Part shown: one piece after another, positions 1 to 10,300 of the stretch
Position numbering within the stretch: the first letter of the stretch is position 1
Layout: the number at the start of each line of letters is the position of its first letter
Source: Diplocarpon mali
Lineage: Eukaryota; Ascomycota; Leotiomycetes; Helotiales; Drepanopezizaceae
Direction of reading: 5' to 3'
DNA length: 23,803 nucleotides
NCBI GenBank assembly: GCA_024741835.1
Contig: JAENRP010000501.1
Location: forward strand, 1 to 23,803
The notes under the pieces: model-generated
The model's database searches: none
The model's input: only the letters and a program-made list of their open reading frames with translations
Told to the model about the DNA's origin: nothing
Program-made: the position numbers and the translations under genes

Positions 1-1
1 T

Positions 2-3000
2 TTTAATAATCAATTTATATAGTTTATAAATAATAATTATAAAGTAATCTTTAAAGTTAAAATCAAAGATAGACTTTATATTATCTTAAAGGTAATATTA
101 TAGAAATTGACTCTTAGGCCGGACTTATAAGTAGATTCTTTTAAGGAAAGTGCACTCTTTACCTTAATATAATTAAGTAAGGATAAGGAGAATAGATAGA
201 CTCTTAAGCTAGGATTATAAGTGAAATTTATAAAAATGACTTTTAAGCTAAAATTATAAGTAGAATGTAATATATCTTTAAAGATGACTCTTAAGCTAAG
301 ACTATAAGTGAATTTAATAGAAATGACTCTTAGGCTAGGCCTATAAGTAGATTCTGCAGATTTGCTAATAACGACTCTTAGGCTAGGATCGTAAGTGAAA
401 TTTGTAGAAATAACTCTTAAGCTAAAATTGCAAATGAACTTTGCAGATTTATTAAAAATGACTCTTAAGCTAAGACTGCAAGTAGATCTTGCTATTTTTA
501 AGAAATCGACTCTTAAGCTAAGACCGCAAGTAAATCTTGCGGTTTTATTAAAAACAATTCTTAAGCTAGGCTTATAATTAGAAAATGGCAAAACTTTAAA
601 CTGCTATTACTATTCCTTTTTAGCCGCTGATAATAAAGTATCGATTAATAATAGGCTATTAAAGCTATTAGAAGCTAAAAGCCTTTTAAAGTATTAGCTA
701 ATATATAAAAGATTCGTATATTTAAGGCTAAAGAAATTTAAAGGCTTATATAAGGTCTTAACCTTAAAATAGAAAATCTAAGTACTAAAAGATCGTTTGA
801 TATACCGAATTTATAAGCTAATAAAACTTTAAAATCGGACGCAAATTAAGCTTAGTCTATAGAAAGATTTGATATTAGCACTAATATCTATTAATACTAT
901 TAGACTATTTATAACTTTAATTAAAGGAAATAATTGGTTTTTTTAAATAGTAGATAACTTTACTTAATAAATATAGACTATTTGCGCTAAGACCAAATCT
1001 AAGCTTATAAAAAAGCTAGAAACTTAAAAAGTAATAGAGGAACGCCAGACCTAGTTAAAGCTAATAGCTATTAGGTTTAATAACGCATTAGAAATTAAGG
1101 TAAAGCTTAATAAATAAGCAAAATAAGGAGTTTACTATAAACTAATTATAATATATAAGGGTTCTTATTAAAATAGCATCGCTAAGTAAAGCATTTAGCA
1201 AATAGAGACTAACTATCGCGCTCTACTTTAAGATACTAACTTACTATTAGAATTCTAGGACCTTATAGTTAAAGTAAACGTATACTTATAAAATAGAATA
1301 GGTAGTAGACTAATAGTTAATAGTACTTAAATATTACTATATAAGGCATATTTTAAACTGAAACTAAACCTAGACTATATCTGCGTCTTTAAAAGCGTCT
1401 GCTACTCTTATATTAGCCTAAAGTCCTAGCCCGTAGGTATAAAGAGTAAGAAGCTAATAGACCGAGGTAAAGAGTATATATTTATTAAGTATATTAAATA
1501 GATAATAAAGCAATAGATAGTATATATGCTAAATCTAAGGCGAGTAATCATATCCTTAGTAGTTGAGTTCGACGAATCTTAAAATAGGAAAGAGCTATCC
1601 TTAAAGCTTTATATACTTAAAGATTCGCAAAGTATACCACTCGATAGTAATACTATTAAATCAAACTAATAACCCCTTTCTTTTAGCTTAAGTATATTAA
1701 GTATACCTATTAATTAACAACCTATTGATCGCCTAAAGGCCGAATAGACTATTCCTATTATCTGCGAACTGCTTAAAGTATAAAATAACTTTAATATTAT
1801 TATCCCTTTAGTTAAAGTACCTATAATAAAGGATATTCTTAAAATAAGTATAAGTAATAATAAGCCTCTACTATTAGAAAGTAGTTCCTTAGATAATAAG
1901 CCTATAGAACCTATAGCTAAACCTACGCCTTTAAAGAGGAATAGAGACTTAAAACTAGAAGATAACTTAGATAAACGCAAGTCTAAGCGTATCTAGGCTA
2001 TAATAGCATATAGGATCTATAAGCTCGAACTTTAATAAAGCTTTAACGAAGATAATATATTCTTAGCCGCTAAGGAAATAATGAAAATCTCTCTTTTAAA
2101 GATATATAATAAAGCTATTAACGATTTAGAGAATAGAGTAGTATAGAATAAGGTAATTTAAAAGGAGATAAGCTCTCTTATTGCAAATGGCATATAGATA
2201 GAAGAACTAATACTAAAGGATATAAACCTAGTATTAATAAAGTGGGTCTTTATAATTAAGATATATGCAAATAGGACCTTAGAATATTATAAGGTAAGGC
2301 TTATAGCTAAAGGCTTCTTTTAATAGTATAGAGAAGACTACTTCGATACATTCGCGCCGATAGTTTATATAAATACCCTTTGCATATATATAGTAATAGT
2401 AGCTATTAAGAACTTTAAATATAAATAGTATAATATTAAATATGCATTTACTTAAGCAATTATAAAGGAATGGATTTTTCTCTCCTAACCTAATAGTATT
2501 CTTATATACACTAACTACTCTCTTTATATACTTTGCAATATTTATAGGCTTAAATAATCAGCTTATAATTAGAACCTATTATATAGCTTTGCTTTAGTAG
2601 AAATAGGATTCGTTTAAAGCCTAGCTAACCCTTATCTATTTACTTATATTAAGCGTAGAATCAAGTTACTATTATATATTAATAATATTACTATAGCTAT
2701 AAGAATAACTATTTAATTAAATTGGTTCTTTATGACTATTTAGAAACATTTTAATACTAAAGATTTAAAGGGAATTTATAAAATCCTTAGTATCTGCATT
2801 ATAAGGAACCGCTCTACTTAAAAACTCTAGTTAGACTAAGAATAGTATATTAAAAAGATCCTAGATCGAATAGGACTCTTTACTTATGCTCCTAACTTTA
2901 AGCCAAAGCGTACTCCAATCGAAGGAAAGTATAATAAGTTAAAGCCTATTAATAAAAATAAGTAGAAAGGAGATTTGAAGAAGTACTAATAGGATATTAG

Positions 3001-3685
3001 AGCAACTATATATACTATAGTATATATAAGATTAAATATTGCCTTTATTATTAAGCAACTTAATCAGAACTTAAAGGATCTAACGATTTAATATAAGAAT
3101 GTAGTTAAGCGACTTAAAAGGTACCTTCGATTGATAATTATATAAAAGGTAAGATATAAACTAATAAAATATATAAGCGCAAAGCTTAAGGTATATACCA
3201 ATTCCGACTAGGCAAATATAAAAGGTCGGAAAAGTATATCTAAGAGCGTAGTAGTACTATATAGTAAACTTATATTATAAGAAAGTAGGAAGTAGAAATT
3301 AATAGCTATTGCAAGTACTAAAGCCGAATATATATCGATATTATTAAATTGCAAGCAAGGATTATAGATCGCTTAAGTTTTAAAAGATATAAGTTTCGCT
3401 AAGTATATTAGATAAGATAGGAACTATATTAATCTTTAAGTAGATAATATAAAGGTAATTGCACTTATAAAGAATCCATACTTATATAAGCGATCGAAAT
3501 ATATCGATATTACTTACTACTTTATCTACAACCTTATTATAAAGAATAAGTTATTAATTACCTATATCTTAACTAATCAAATAGTAGTAGATGGATTTAT
3601 AAAGCTATTAAAGATAGTTATAAAGTTTAAAGTATTTAAAGATATATTAAGGTTATAGAAGATAGTAAGGGCTTAGTAGGCTTAA
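2..3685 (+). pseudogene. Copia-1 polyprotein relic (copy A), 3' part
   Basis: Ty1/copia Gag-Pol remnant that would have made integrase, reverse transcriptase and RNase H for copying the element into DNA and inserting it. Reading through the stops keeps one frame for 1,227 codons up to the TAA at 3683. Visible in order are the minisatellite-coded peptide (about codons 37-190), a decayed GAG-pre-integrase zinc region near 690-830, the integrase core (VDN near 950, later an NxxA motif and a FWD-like block near 1250), RT with KWVF near 2240, the polymerase box decayed to YINN near 2680, and RNase H with STKAEY at 3314-3331. Many TAA/TAG stops stand where Gln or Trp codons are expected, as RIP predicts. 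It cannot be functional. The homologous full-length frame is in copy B. Confidence 0.88.
110..583 (+). repeat. In-frame minisatellite of copia-1 copy A
   Basis: Tandem array starting from a long first unit at 110. Eight full units follow from 200 to 556 and a partial one ends near 583. Full unit lengths are 39, 48, 39, 48, 39, 48, 48 and 48 bp, all multiples of three. Each unit opens with a core like GACTCTTAAGCTAGGAT followed by TAAGT or CAAGT. In the polyprotein frame the core reads T-L-K-x-x-x-Q-V, with the Gln often turned into TAA. The array lies between protease and integrase. Because all units keep frame, the antisense strand also stays open here, but that is a by-product. Confidence 0.9.
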
Positions 3686-3979
3686 GGACAACTCCTAGGC
3701 CTACCTTATAAGTTAGGTCATATAGTCTTATAAAGGAAAGTTTTTTAAATCGACTCTTAGGCCTAAACCGCAAGTTAAGTTACATAGTCTTATAAAGGAA
3801 TGCTTTTAGGAAAATTGACTTTTAGTCCTACCTTGCAAGTAGGGTTTAGTGATTTTAATAAAGGTTATTATTAATTAATTATTTTTAATTTAAAGAGATA
3901 CTTAAAAGTTAGATTAGCATAAAAGGATAGTTATTATTTTCCTAACTATAGGTCAATTGGAGTAAGGTTTAAGTAGGGG
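3686..3979 (+). repeat. 3' non-coding tract with three repeat units (copy A)
   Basis: Region between the end of the polyprotein and the 3' LTR. Three diverged units start near 3690, 3752 and 3817, spaced 62 and 65 bp. Each opens with a core like ACTCCTAGGCCT followed by TAAGT or CAAGT, related to the minisatellite core inside the polyprotein. The first two share TATAGTCTTATAAAGGAA further along. After 3850 I see only AT-rich sequence until the purine run AAGTAGGGG at 3971-3979, which directly precedes the LTR and fits a polypurine tract for plus-strand priming. Confidence 0.7.
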
Positions 3980-4174
3980 TATTAAGATAGGTAATATAGC
4001 TATTATTCTAATATATTATCATATAACCCTACTGCTTAATCAATAGGATATTAATACATATATAGCTATAAGAAAGAAAGGGGTAACCTTCCTTCTTTAA
4101 CTCTTATTAATATATCGACCATCGACCTTTAGAAGTTTCTATTACCTACTGCGCCGACTTACTTAAGCTCAATA
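3980..4174 (+). repeat. 3' LTR of copia-1 copy A (195 bp)
   Basis: Matches the other three copia-1 LTRs end to end. It begins TATTAAGATAGG, where copy B has TGTTAAGATAGG, and ends CTTAAGCTCAATA; the usual TG...CA termini have become TA...TA by RIP. Immediately after it, sequence homologous to copia-2 (reverse strand) resumes, so 4175-4179 (GTAAA) should be one side of the target duplication. Confidence 0.9.
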
Positions 4175-5798
4175 GTAAACTCCTTTATAATAGCAACGTT
4201 GCGTAGCGTTATCCTTATAAGAGAGCCGTTACGCTATAGAAGAGAGTCCGCTATATATCTATCACCTCTTTTAATAATTAAGAGTTTTAAAGTACCTGCT
4301 TTAATATATTGCTATAAGTCGCCAGAAGGCTTAAAGGTGCCTATAATAAGTAAATCCTTCGAATTAACGATATAAGTAGCTGCGCAATTATTAAGGAGCG
4401 TACTTAAAGAGAGCAGGTGGCGTTCTAGCTTAAAGAGGTAGTAGATATTAAACAATTCTTCAAAAGCATTAAAGGCAAAGGTATCTGTTACTATAAAGAC
4501 TGGTAAGTTCTCCCTTTTACTTAAACCATCCTCTTTAAAAGCTAAAGCCTTTCCTTTAAATTTGTCAATTACTATTATTATAATATTATTCTCCTTAAGC
4601 TATGCTTAAAGACCCTTAAACTAGTCTCTTGCATTTAATGCCTTTTGTATTTATAAGACCTCCTTTTGCAAAGGGAGAGCCTTTATATTTTCCTTACGCT
4701 TATCTATAGCGTATAATAGTTTCTAATAGTCCTAGGGCTTCTAATAGTAATTGATAGAGCCTTTATAAGAGCACTTAGGCCTTATCTCCCTTCTAAAGCT
4801 TATAAAGCAATTTCGAGAGCTGCTTACTAAAGCTTGCGAAGGGGTTTTAATATTTAAGAGAGACTCTTAAGTAGTAAAAACTACTAGCCCTTTATTATTA
4901 ATCGCTTTATTAGATTTAATACCTACTAAGGCGTAACTTAACTACATTAGGTTATACTTATATAAGGTTCCTAATTACTTATTAGTAATTATTTACTTCT
5001 TTAAGTGGATCGCTTAACTTAGATTAATCTTTATTATAATTAAGTTTAAAAAGTCAATTACTCTTAGTCTCCCTTTAATCTTAAGAAGATTGTATTACTT
5101 TATTAAGCAGTACGCCTCCTAATACTCCCGGATCTACTGCTAAGTATTAGTTCTCTTAATCTTGCCTTAGTATAGTATATTGCAGTACTAGAGCCTTATT
5201 TAAGATTAAATAGCCTTATTAAAAGGCGCAATATTATACTTTAAAATAGATACTAGGCCTTAGAGTAAGAGTTGCTAATTTATTAAATTAGTATATAAGT
5301 TATTAATAGTAGTTCTACTTATAAAAGTATTTCTATTAGATATTAAGGAAGAGAGCTTCTTAGCTTAGATTTATACTTAAGCTATTATAAAAGCTAAAAG
5401 CATTCTATCGATAGTCTTAAAGACCTATTCTAATAGTAGCTTATAGTATTTGCATTAGGTCTTTTAAGTCTTCTTATATATAAGGTGCTCCTTTATTAGG
5501 ATTTTATATTCATCTTTAATATATTTATAAAAGGCCTATAAAGGAAGAGCCTTTAACGGATCTTTTAAAGGAAAGCAGGTGTAAATCTATTCGGCCGGAA
5601 TAGCTATATACTTTTTATATAACCTTACATATACTATACAAAGGTTAGCCGTTTCTAATTCCTTAAGCTCTTATATAGAAGGAGCTTAAGGCTTAGTCTT
5701 TATAATTGACTTAAATAGGAGTCTCGGATTGGCAAAAATAGTGATATTATAAAGCTTAGCGAAAAATATATATTTACTAAACCACTTTACCTAAGAGG
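4175..5798 (-). pseudogene. Copia-2 Gag-protease relic (copy D)
   Basis: Reverse-strand partial copy of the second Ty1/copia family, covering Gag and the start of protease. It matches copy E base for base in length: 1,624 bp here against 530 plus 1,094 bp there, with no net indel. Landmarks fall where predicted; the first Cys codon of the Gag zinc motif is at 4771-4773 and the protease motif (reading N-N-C-A-A) lies near 4381-4395. Stops interrupt the frame as in the other relics. The right end stops abruptly inside coding sequence 5 bp before the gypsy LTR at 5804. The left end is cut by insertion of copia-1 copy A; the rest should lie left of the window. Confidence 0.85.
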
Positions 5799-5803
5799 CA
5801 GAG

Positions 5804-6251
5804 TATCGTGCAGAATAGGCGGAGTCTCCACTTATTCTAAAGACCCTCCACGTGACTCCGCTGAGTTATAGACTCTCCCTTTTCTTTCCGAAGTCTCCTT
5901 ACTATATATATATTAGATAATAATACAATCAATCATCTTCCCCTACTTCTATAAGCCTCCTAAGCGACCTAATAAAGGCCCTCTAGCCGACCGCACTATA
6001 GTTATAAGCCCTATAAGCACTTTAATATACTTTCTCTTTATATACAACCGGCTAGAGGGCCCTTTGAGCTCTTAACCGACTTTTCGAGTATTTATAATAA
6101 CTCAAAGGACCTTTATTTTCAATTAACAAATCTCCATTTTCCAATCGAACCTTATTTATAAACTTCATTTATATACCTAACCTTTTTTATTAAACTCTAT
6201 TTAATATATCTAACGCTTTAAGCATCTCTAAGCCTTACCTTAATACCTTTA
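5804..6251 (-). repeat. Gypsy-family LTR, 448 bp, reverse orientation
   Basis: Reverse-complement homologue of the LTR at 19670-20118, matching along its full length. Read on the - strand it starts TAAAGGTATTAAGG and ends CTGCACGATA, consistent with TG...CA ends after RIP. It keeps a CACGTG hexamer at 5849-5854. No internal gypsy sequence adjoins it, so it behaves as a solo LTR. The flanking 5-mers CAGAG (left) and CCTCT (right) are not a direct repeat, so it is not a simple solo LTR with intact target duplication. It sits between two inverted copia-2 copies. Confidence 0.82.
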
Positions 6252-6781
6252 CCTCTTAGGTAAAGTAGTTTAATAAATATATATTCTTCGCTAAGCTCTA
6301 TAATATTACTATTTTTACCGATCTAAGACTCCTATTTAAGTCAATTATAAAGACTAAGCCTTAAGCTCCCTTTATATAAGAGCTTAAGGAATTAAAAACA
6401 GCCAACCTTTATATAGTATATATAAGGTTATATAAAAAGTTTATAATAACTCTAGCTAAATAGATTTACACCTGCTTTCCTTTAAGAGAGCCGTTAAAGG
6501 CTCCTCTTCTATAGGCCTCTTATAAGGATATTAAAGATAAATATAAAATCCTAATAAAGGAGCACCTTATATATAAAGAGACTTAGAAGACCTAATGCAA
6601 ATATTATAAACTACTATTAGAATAGGTCTCTAAGACTATTGATAGAATGCTTTTAGCTTTTATAATAACTTAAGCTTAAATCCAAGCTAAGAAGCTCTCC
6701 TCCTTAATACTTAATAAAAATACTCCTATAAGTAGAACTACTATTAATAACCTATATACTAATTTAATAAATTAGCAACTC
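6252..6781 (+). pseudogene. Copia-2 polyprotein relic (copy E), 5' segment
   Basis: First segment of the long copia-2 relic, N-terminal Gag part. It begins abruptly at the edge of the gypsy LTR with a frame already open (first codon TCT at 6254), so the true start and 5' LTR are missing. The reading frame gives a helical, Lys/Leu/Gln-rich Gag-like sequence after reading through TAA/TAG. At 6781 it is split by copia-1 copy B and continues in the same frame at 13058. The 5-bp duplication AACTC (6777-6781 and 13053-13057) must be counted once. Confidence 0.82.
6777..6781. repeat. Target-site duplication AACTC, left copy
   Basis: Five bases directly before the TG start of the 5' LTR of copy B. 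The identical AACTC follows the 3' LTR at 13053-13057. Copy D, which lacks this insertion, has the uninterrupted site on the reverse strand (GAGTT near 5269-5273). Confidence 0.9.
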
Positions 6782-6976
6782 TGTTAAGATAGGTAATATA
6801 GCCATTACTCCGATGTATTATCATATGACCCTATTGCTTAGTCAGTAGGATATTAATACGTATATAGTTATAAAGAAGAAAGGGGTAACCTTCCTTCCTT
6901 AACTCTTATTAATATATCGACTATCGACTTCTAAAAGCCTCCTTTACCTATTGCGCTGACTTACTTAAGCTTAATA
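6782..6976 (+). repeat. 5' LTR of copia-1 copy B (195 bp)
   Basis: Begins TGTTAAGATAGG, the only copy here that keeps the canonical TG, and ends CTTAAGCTTAATA (terminal CA decayed to TA). It contains a TATA-like TATATAGTTATAAAG stretch near its middle and an imperfect hairpin with CAGTAGG as one stem. The LTR should carry promoter and polyadenylation signals, but RIP makes exact sites uncertain. Confidence 0.93.
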
Positions 6977-6987
6977 GGTTATAAGCC
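6977..6987 (+). promoter_or_regulatory. Candidate primer-binding site of copy B
   Basis: GGTTATAAGCC directly abuts the 5' LTR end, where reverse transcription is primed by a host tRNA. Copy C has AGTTATAAGCC at the same place. I cannot assign the tRNA. The call rests on position and conservation between two copies. Confidence 0.35.
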
Positions 6988-7381
6988 TTATATAAACTGA
7001 TAATAGATTATTGACTTCCCTTGGAAAGTACTTGCACTGTAACTATTAGTAGGAAGTTGAATAAGACTTATAATAAGAGGCGAGCAATCGGCGAATAGAA
7101 GGTGTGATTCCCTATTTAGCTAACCTATATTATAAGAGGTGTAATTCCTTACTTTATAATCCTTTAGTACTGCAAGAGGTATAATTCCTTGCTTTACTAT
7201 GTTTTATAAGAGGTATAATTCCTTATATTATAGCCTAAAAACCCTTTTCGATAAGAGGACTTCTTCCTTATTTAATACTTTTATAATACCTACTATTTAA
7301 TTATTTTAACTTTTCGATAGGAAGAGTACCTTTAACTATTTAATTTATTTGATTTTAAATGCGATTCTATTTAAAATGGCA
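6988..7381 (+). repeat. Copy B leader with four short direct repeats
   Basis: Untranslated leader between LTR and Gag. Four copies of a motif like AAGAGGTRTRATTCCYT start near 7097, 7134, 7174 and 7208, spaced 34-40 bp. The same four occur in copy C. A packaging or dimerisation role is possible but only a guess. The rest of the leader is AT-rich with no feature I can name. Confidence 0.65.
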
Positions 7382-10300
7382 ATGGCTTCCGATTCCAATT
7401 GAAATATTAGACCTAAAGACCTTTAACTCTTTTAAAAGAACTAGTAATAATAGTTTGATAATTTAGAGCTTTACTTTAAGAGCAAAGGCATTAAAATAGC
7501 GATTTAAAAGACAGTTGTTAAATATGCGAAAATAGCCTCTTATACTCCTTCTACTAATTCATCTACTTCCACTTTAATAGCTAATATAACTGCTAAGGAT
7601 TTGCCAAATATATTAAATAAGCTTAGCTTAAGAGCTTTAGTAGATAATAACTAAGAATCCTAAAGGCAGATTTTAAATATAGAAAAGGAGAAGAAGTATA
7701 GGCTAGCCTTAGCTAAATATAAGCTTAAGATTAATAAAGGTTTAAGTAATAAAGATCGAGATTTTATTTAAGTTTATAATAATATAAAGATAAGATAGGA
7801 TACTTTAAAGGCAAAATACTCTTAGACAATTGCCTTTAATACCTAGCATCTACTATAGCAGATTACTTTATTTTAATATAAAAAAGATAAAGATAGTAAG
7901 GATATAAATATAAATATAGACTTTGCTTAATCTATATTATATAAAGTAAGAAGGAGAGTAAGAGCTGCAGACCCTAGGATAGCTATGACTTTTAGGGAAA
8001 CTTAGCTTTTTAATTTCCTACTTAATAGCCTCCCTTTTAAGTTTACTATTGCGAAACAATCTCTTCTTATTTAACTTAACCTTAAGATCTATAAGAAGAT
8101 CAACTTCCTTTGAACTATTAAGTAAGACCTTAAAGGACGCTTTAAATCGGCAAATGCTATATTATAAGGTAATAATAAGCCTAAGAAGAGAAAGGAGCAT
8201 AAGACGAGCCTTTAAGCTCATCGGGGATGCTACTTTTATAATAGTGCTTATAATATTACTAATTATAAAGTTAAAAGGCAACTAATTGATATAGTCGCTA
8301 GCTTTAATATTAAGAAGCAATTGAAGTAGAAGTTAAAAAGCAAAATGCCCTTATCCTACCGAAGGCTGCAACTATTAAGGAAAGGCAAAGGAAAAGGCTA
8401 TTTAGCTAGAACTTTAGTAGATACCTTTAATAATAATAGTAAGTTATCTAAACCTATATCCACTTTTGATAATTTAAATAATAATTATAATAAAGATGCC
8501 TATATCTTAAAAGCCAATTTCTATAAGATCCTTAAATCCGATTGGTATAGTAATACTAATTGTATAGCATATATAATTGATAAACCTTACCTATTTAAAG
8601 GCCTATTTACTAAAATAAAAAGGCGCTCTATTAAAGTTAGTAGTAGAAGGTTATATATAGACTTAATAGGTATAGTAGAGATGAATATCGCTGGCATTTC
8701 TTTCCTTTTATAAAATATTCTCCTTATACTTAGCTTAGGTATTAATCTTTTATCTAACTATAAGATTTATATAAAGTTAAATTATATAAGAGTTTTTAAT
8801 AATCAATTTATATAGTTTATAGATAATAATTATAAAGTGATCTTTAAAGCTAAAATTAAAGATAGACTTTATATTATCTTAAAGGTGATATTATAGAAAT
8901 TAACTTTTAAGCTAAACCTATAAGTGGATTTCTTTAAGAAAAGTGCACTCTTTGCCCTTATACAATTAAGCGAGGATAAGGAGAATGGATGGACTCTTAA
9001 GCTAGGATTGTAAGTAAAATTCGCAAAAATGACTCTTAAGCCAAGATTATAAATAGATTGCAAGGTATCTTCGAAGATAACTCCTAAGCTAGGATTATAA
9101 GTGAATTTAGTAAAAATGACTCTTAAGCCAAGACTATAAGTAGATTATAAGGTATCCTTAAAGATAACTCTTAAGCTAGGATCATAAGTGAATTTAATAG
9201 AAATAACTCCTAAGCCAAGACTGCGAGTAGATTTTATAAATTCGCTAATAATAACTCTTAAGCTAGGATCGCAAGTAAAACTCGCAGAAATGACTCCTAG
9301 GCCAGGATCGCAAGTGAAATTCGCAAAATCATTAGAAACGACTCCTAAGCTAGGACCGCAAGTAGATCTTGCTATTTCCAAGAAATCGACTCCTAAGCCA
9401 AAACTATAAGTAGATCTCGCGGTTTTATTAAAAACGACTCCTAAGCCAGGCTTACAATTAGAAAATAGCAAAACCTTAAACTACTATTACTAGTCTTTTC
9501 TAGCCGCTGATAATAAAGTATCAACTAATAATAAGCTACTAAAGCTATTAGAAGCTGAAAGCTTATTAAGGTATTAGTTAATATATAAAAGATTCGCATA
9601 TCTAAGGCTAAAGAAATTAAAGGGCCTATATAAGGTCTTGACCTTAAAATAGAAGATCTAAGTATTAAAGGATCGCTTAATATACCGAATTTGCAAACTA
9701 ATAAAACTTTAAAATCGGACGCAAATTAAGCTTAGTCTATAGAAAGATTCGATACTAGCGCTAATATCTATTAATACTATTAGACTATTTATAACCTTAA
9801 TTAAAGGAAATAATTAGTTTTTTTAAATAGTAGATAACTCTACTTAGTAGATATAAACCATTTGCGCTAAGACCAAATCTAAGCTTATAGAAAAGCTAGA
9901 AACTTAGAAAGTGATAAAGGAACGCCGGACCTAATTAAAGCTAATAGCTATTAGGTCTAATAATATATTAGAGATTAAAGCAAAGCTTAATAAATAGGCA
10001 AAATAAGGAGTTTATTATAAATTAACTATAATATATAAAGGTTCCTATTAAAATAGCATTATTAAGCGAAGCATCTAGTAAGCAGAGACTGACTATCGCG
10101 CTCTACTATAAGATACTGACCTACTATTGGAATTCTAGGACCTTGTAATTAAGGCAAATATATACTTATAAAATAGAATAGGTAGTAGACTAATAGTTAA
10201 TAGCACCTGAATATCACTATATAAGGCATATTTTAAATAGAAACTAAGCTTAGACTACATCTGCGTCTTTAAAAGCGTCTACTACTCTTATATTAGCCCG

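Larger units (their letters stand above)
1..4174 (+). mobile_element. Copia-1 copy A, 5'-truncated by window edge
   Basis: This is the 3' two-thirds of a Ty1/copia LTR retrotransposon. The window opens inside the polyprotein just after the protease domain. The element then runs through a minisatellite, integrase, reverse transcriptase, RNase H, a 3' non-coding tract, a purine-rich tract and the 3' LTR. It aligns with copy B at a constant offset of 8793 at the left end and 8880 at the end of the polyprotein. The 87-bp difference is one period of the minisatellite. The element is inserted into the copia-2 copy on the opposite strand, whose sequence resumes at 4175. The matching 5' LTR and target duplication lie outside the window. 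Confidence 0.9.

Noticed and set aside
395..577. Short + strand frame inside the minisatellite
   Set aside because: It is merely a stop-free interval of the copia-1 polyprotein frame; the similar + interval at 9188-9409 in copy B is the same. Neither is a separate gene.
76..591. Open antisense frame of 171 codons with repeated S-L-R-V motifs
   Set aside because: It is the reverse strand of the in-frame minisatellite of copia-1. Because repeat units are multiples of three and RIP stops fall on the sense strand, the antisense strand stays open. The same artefact occurs at 8869-9063 and 9145-9471.
1714..1980. Antisense frame of 88 codons, with a counterpart at 10594-10854
   Set aside because: Both lie opposite the region between integrase and reverse transcriptase of copia-1, where the sense strand has the clear domain order. 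Their mutual similarity only reflects homology of the two element copies.
8049..8285. + strand frame of 78 codons
   Set aside because: It is out of register with the Gag frame (7382 onward), which carries the zinc motif in this same stretch. It is a shadow frame.
8345..8713. + strand frame of 122 codons beginning with ATG
   Set aside because: It is the stop-free piece of the copia-1 polyprotein containing the protease motif, in register with ATG 7382. Not an independent gene, and the ATG is ACT-like in copy C (ACTG at 23411).
110..9463. CRISPR-like array suggested by regularly spaced repeats
   Set aside because: Units are diverged, of two lengths, in frame with a retrotransposon polyprotein and without unique spacers, in DNA of eukaryotic character.
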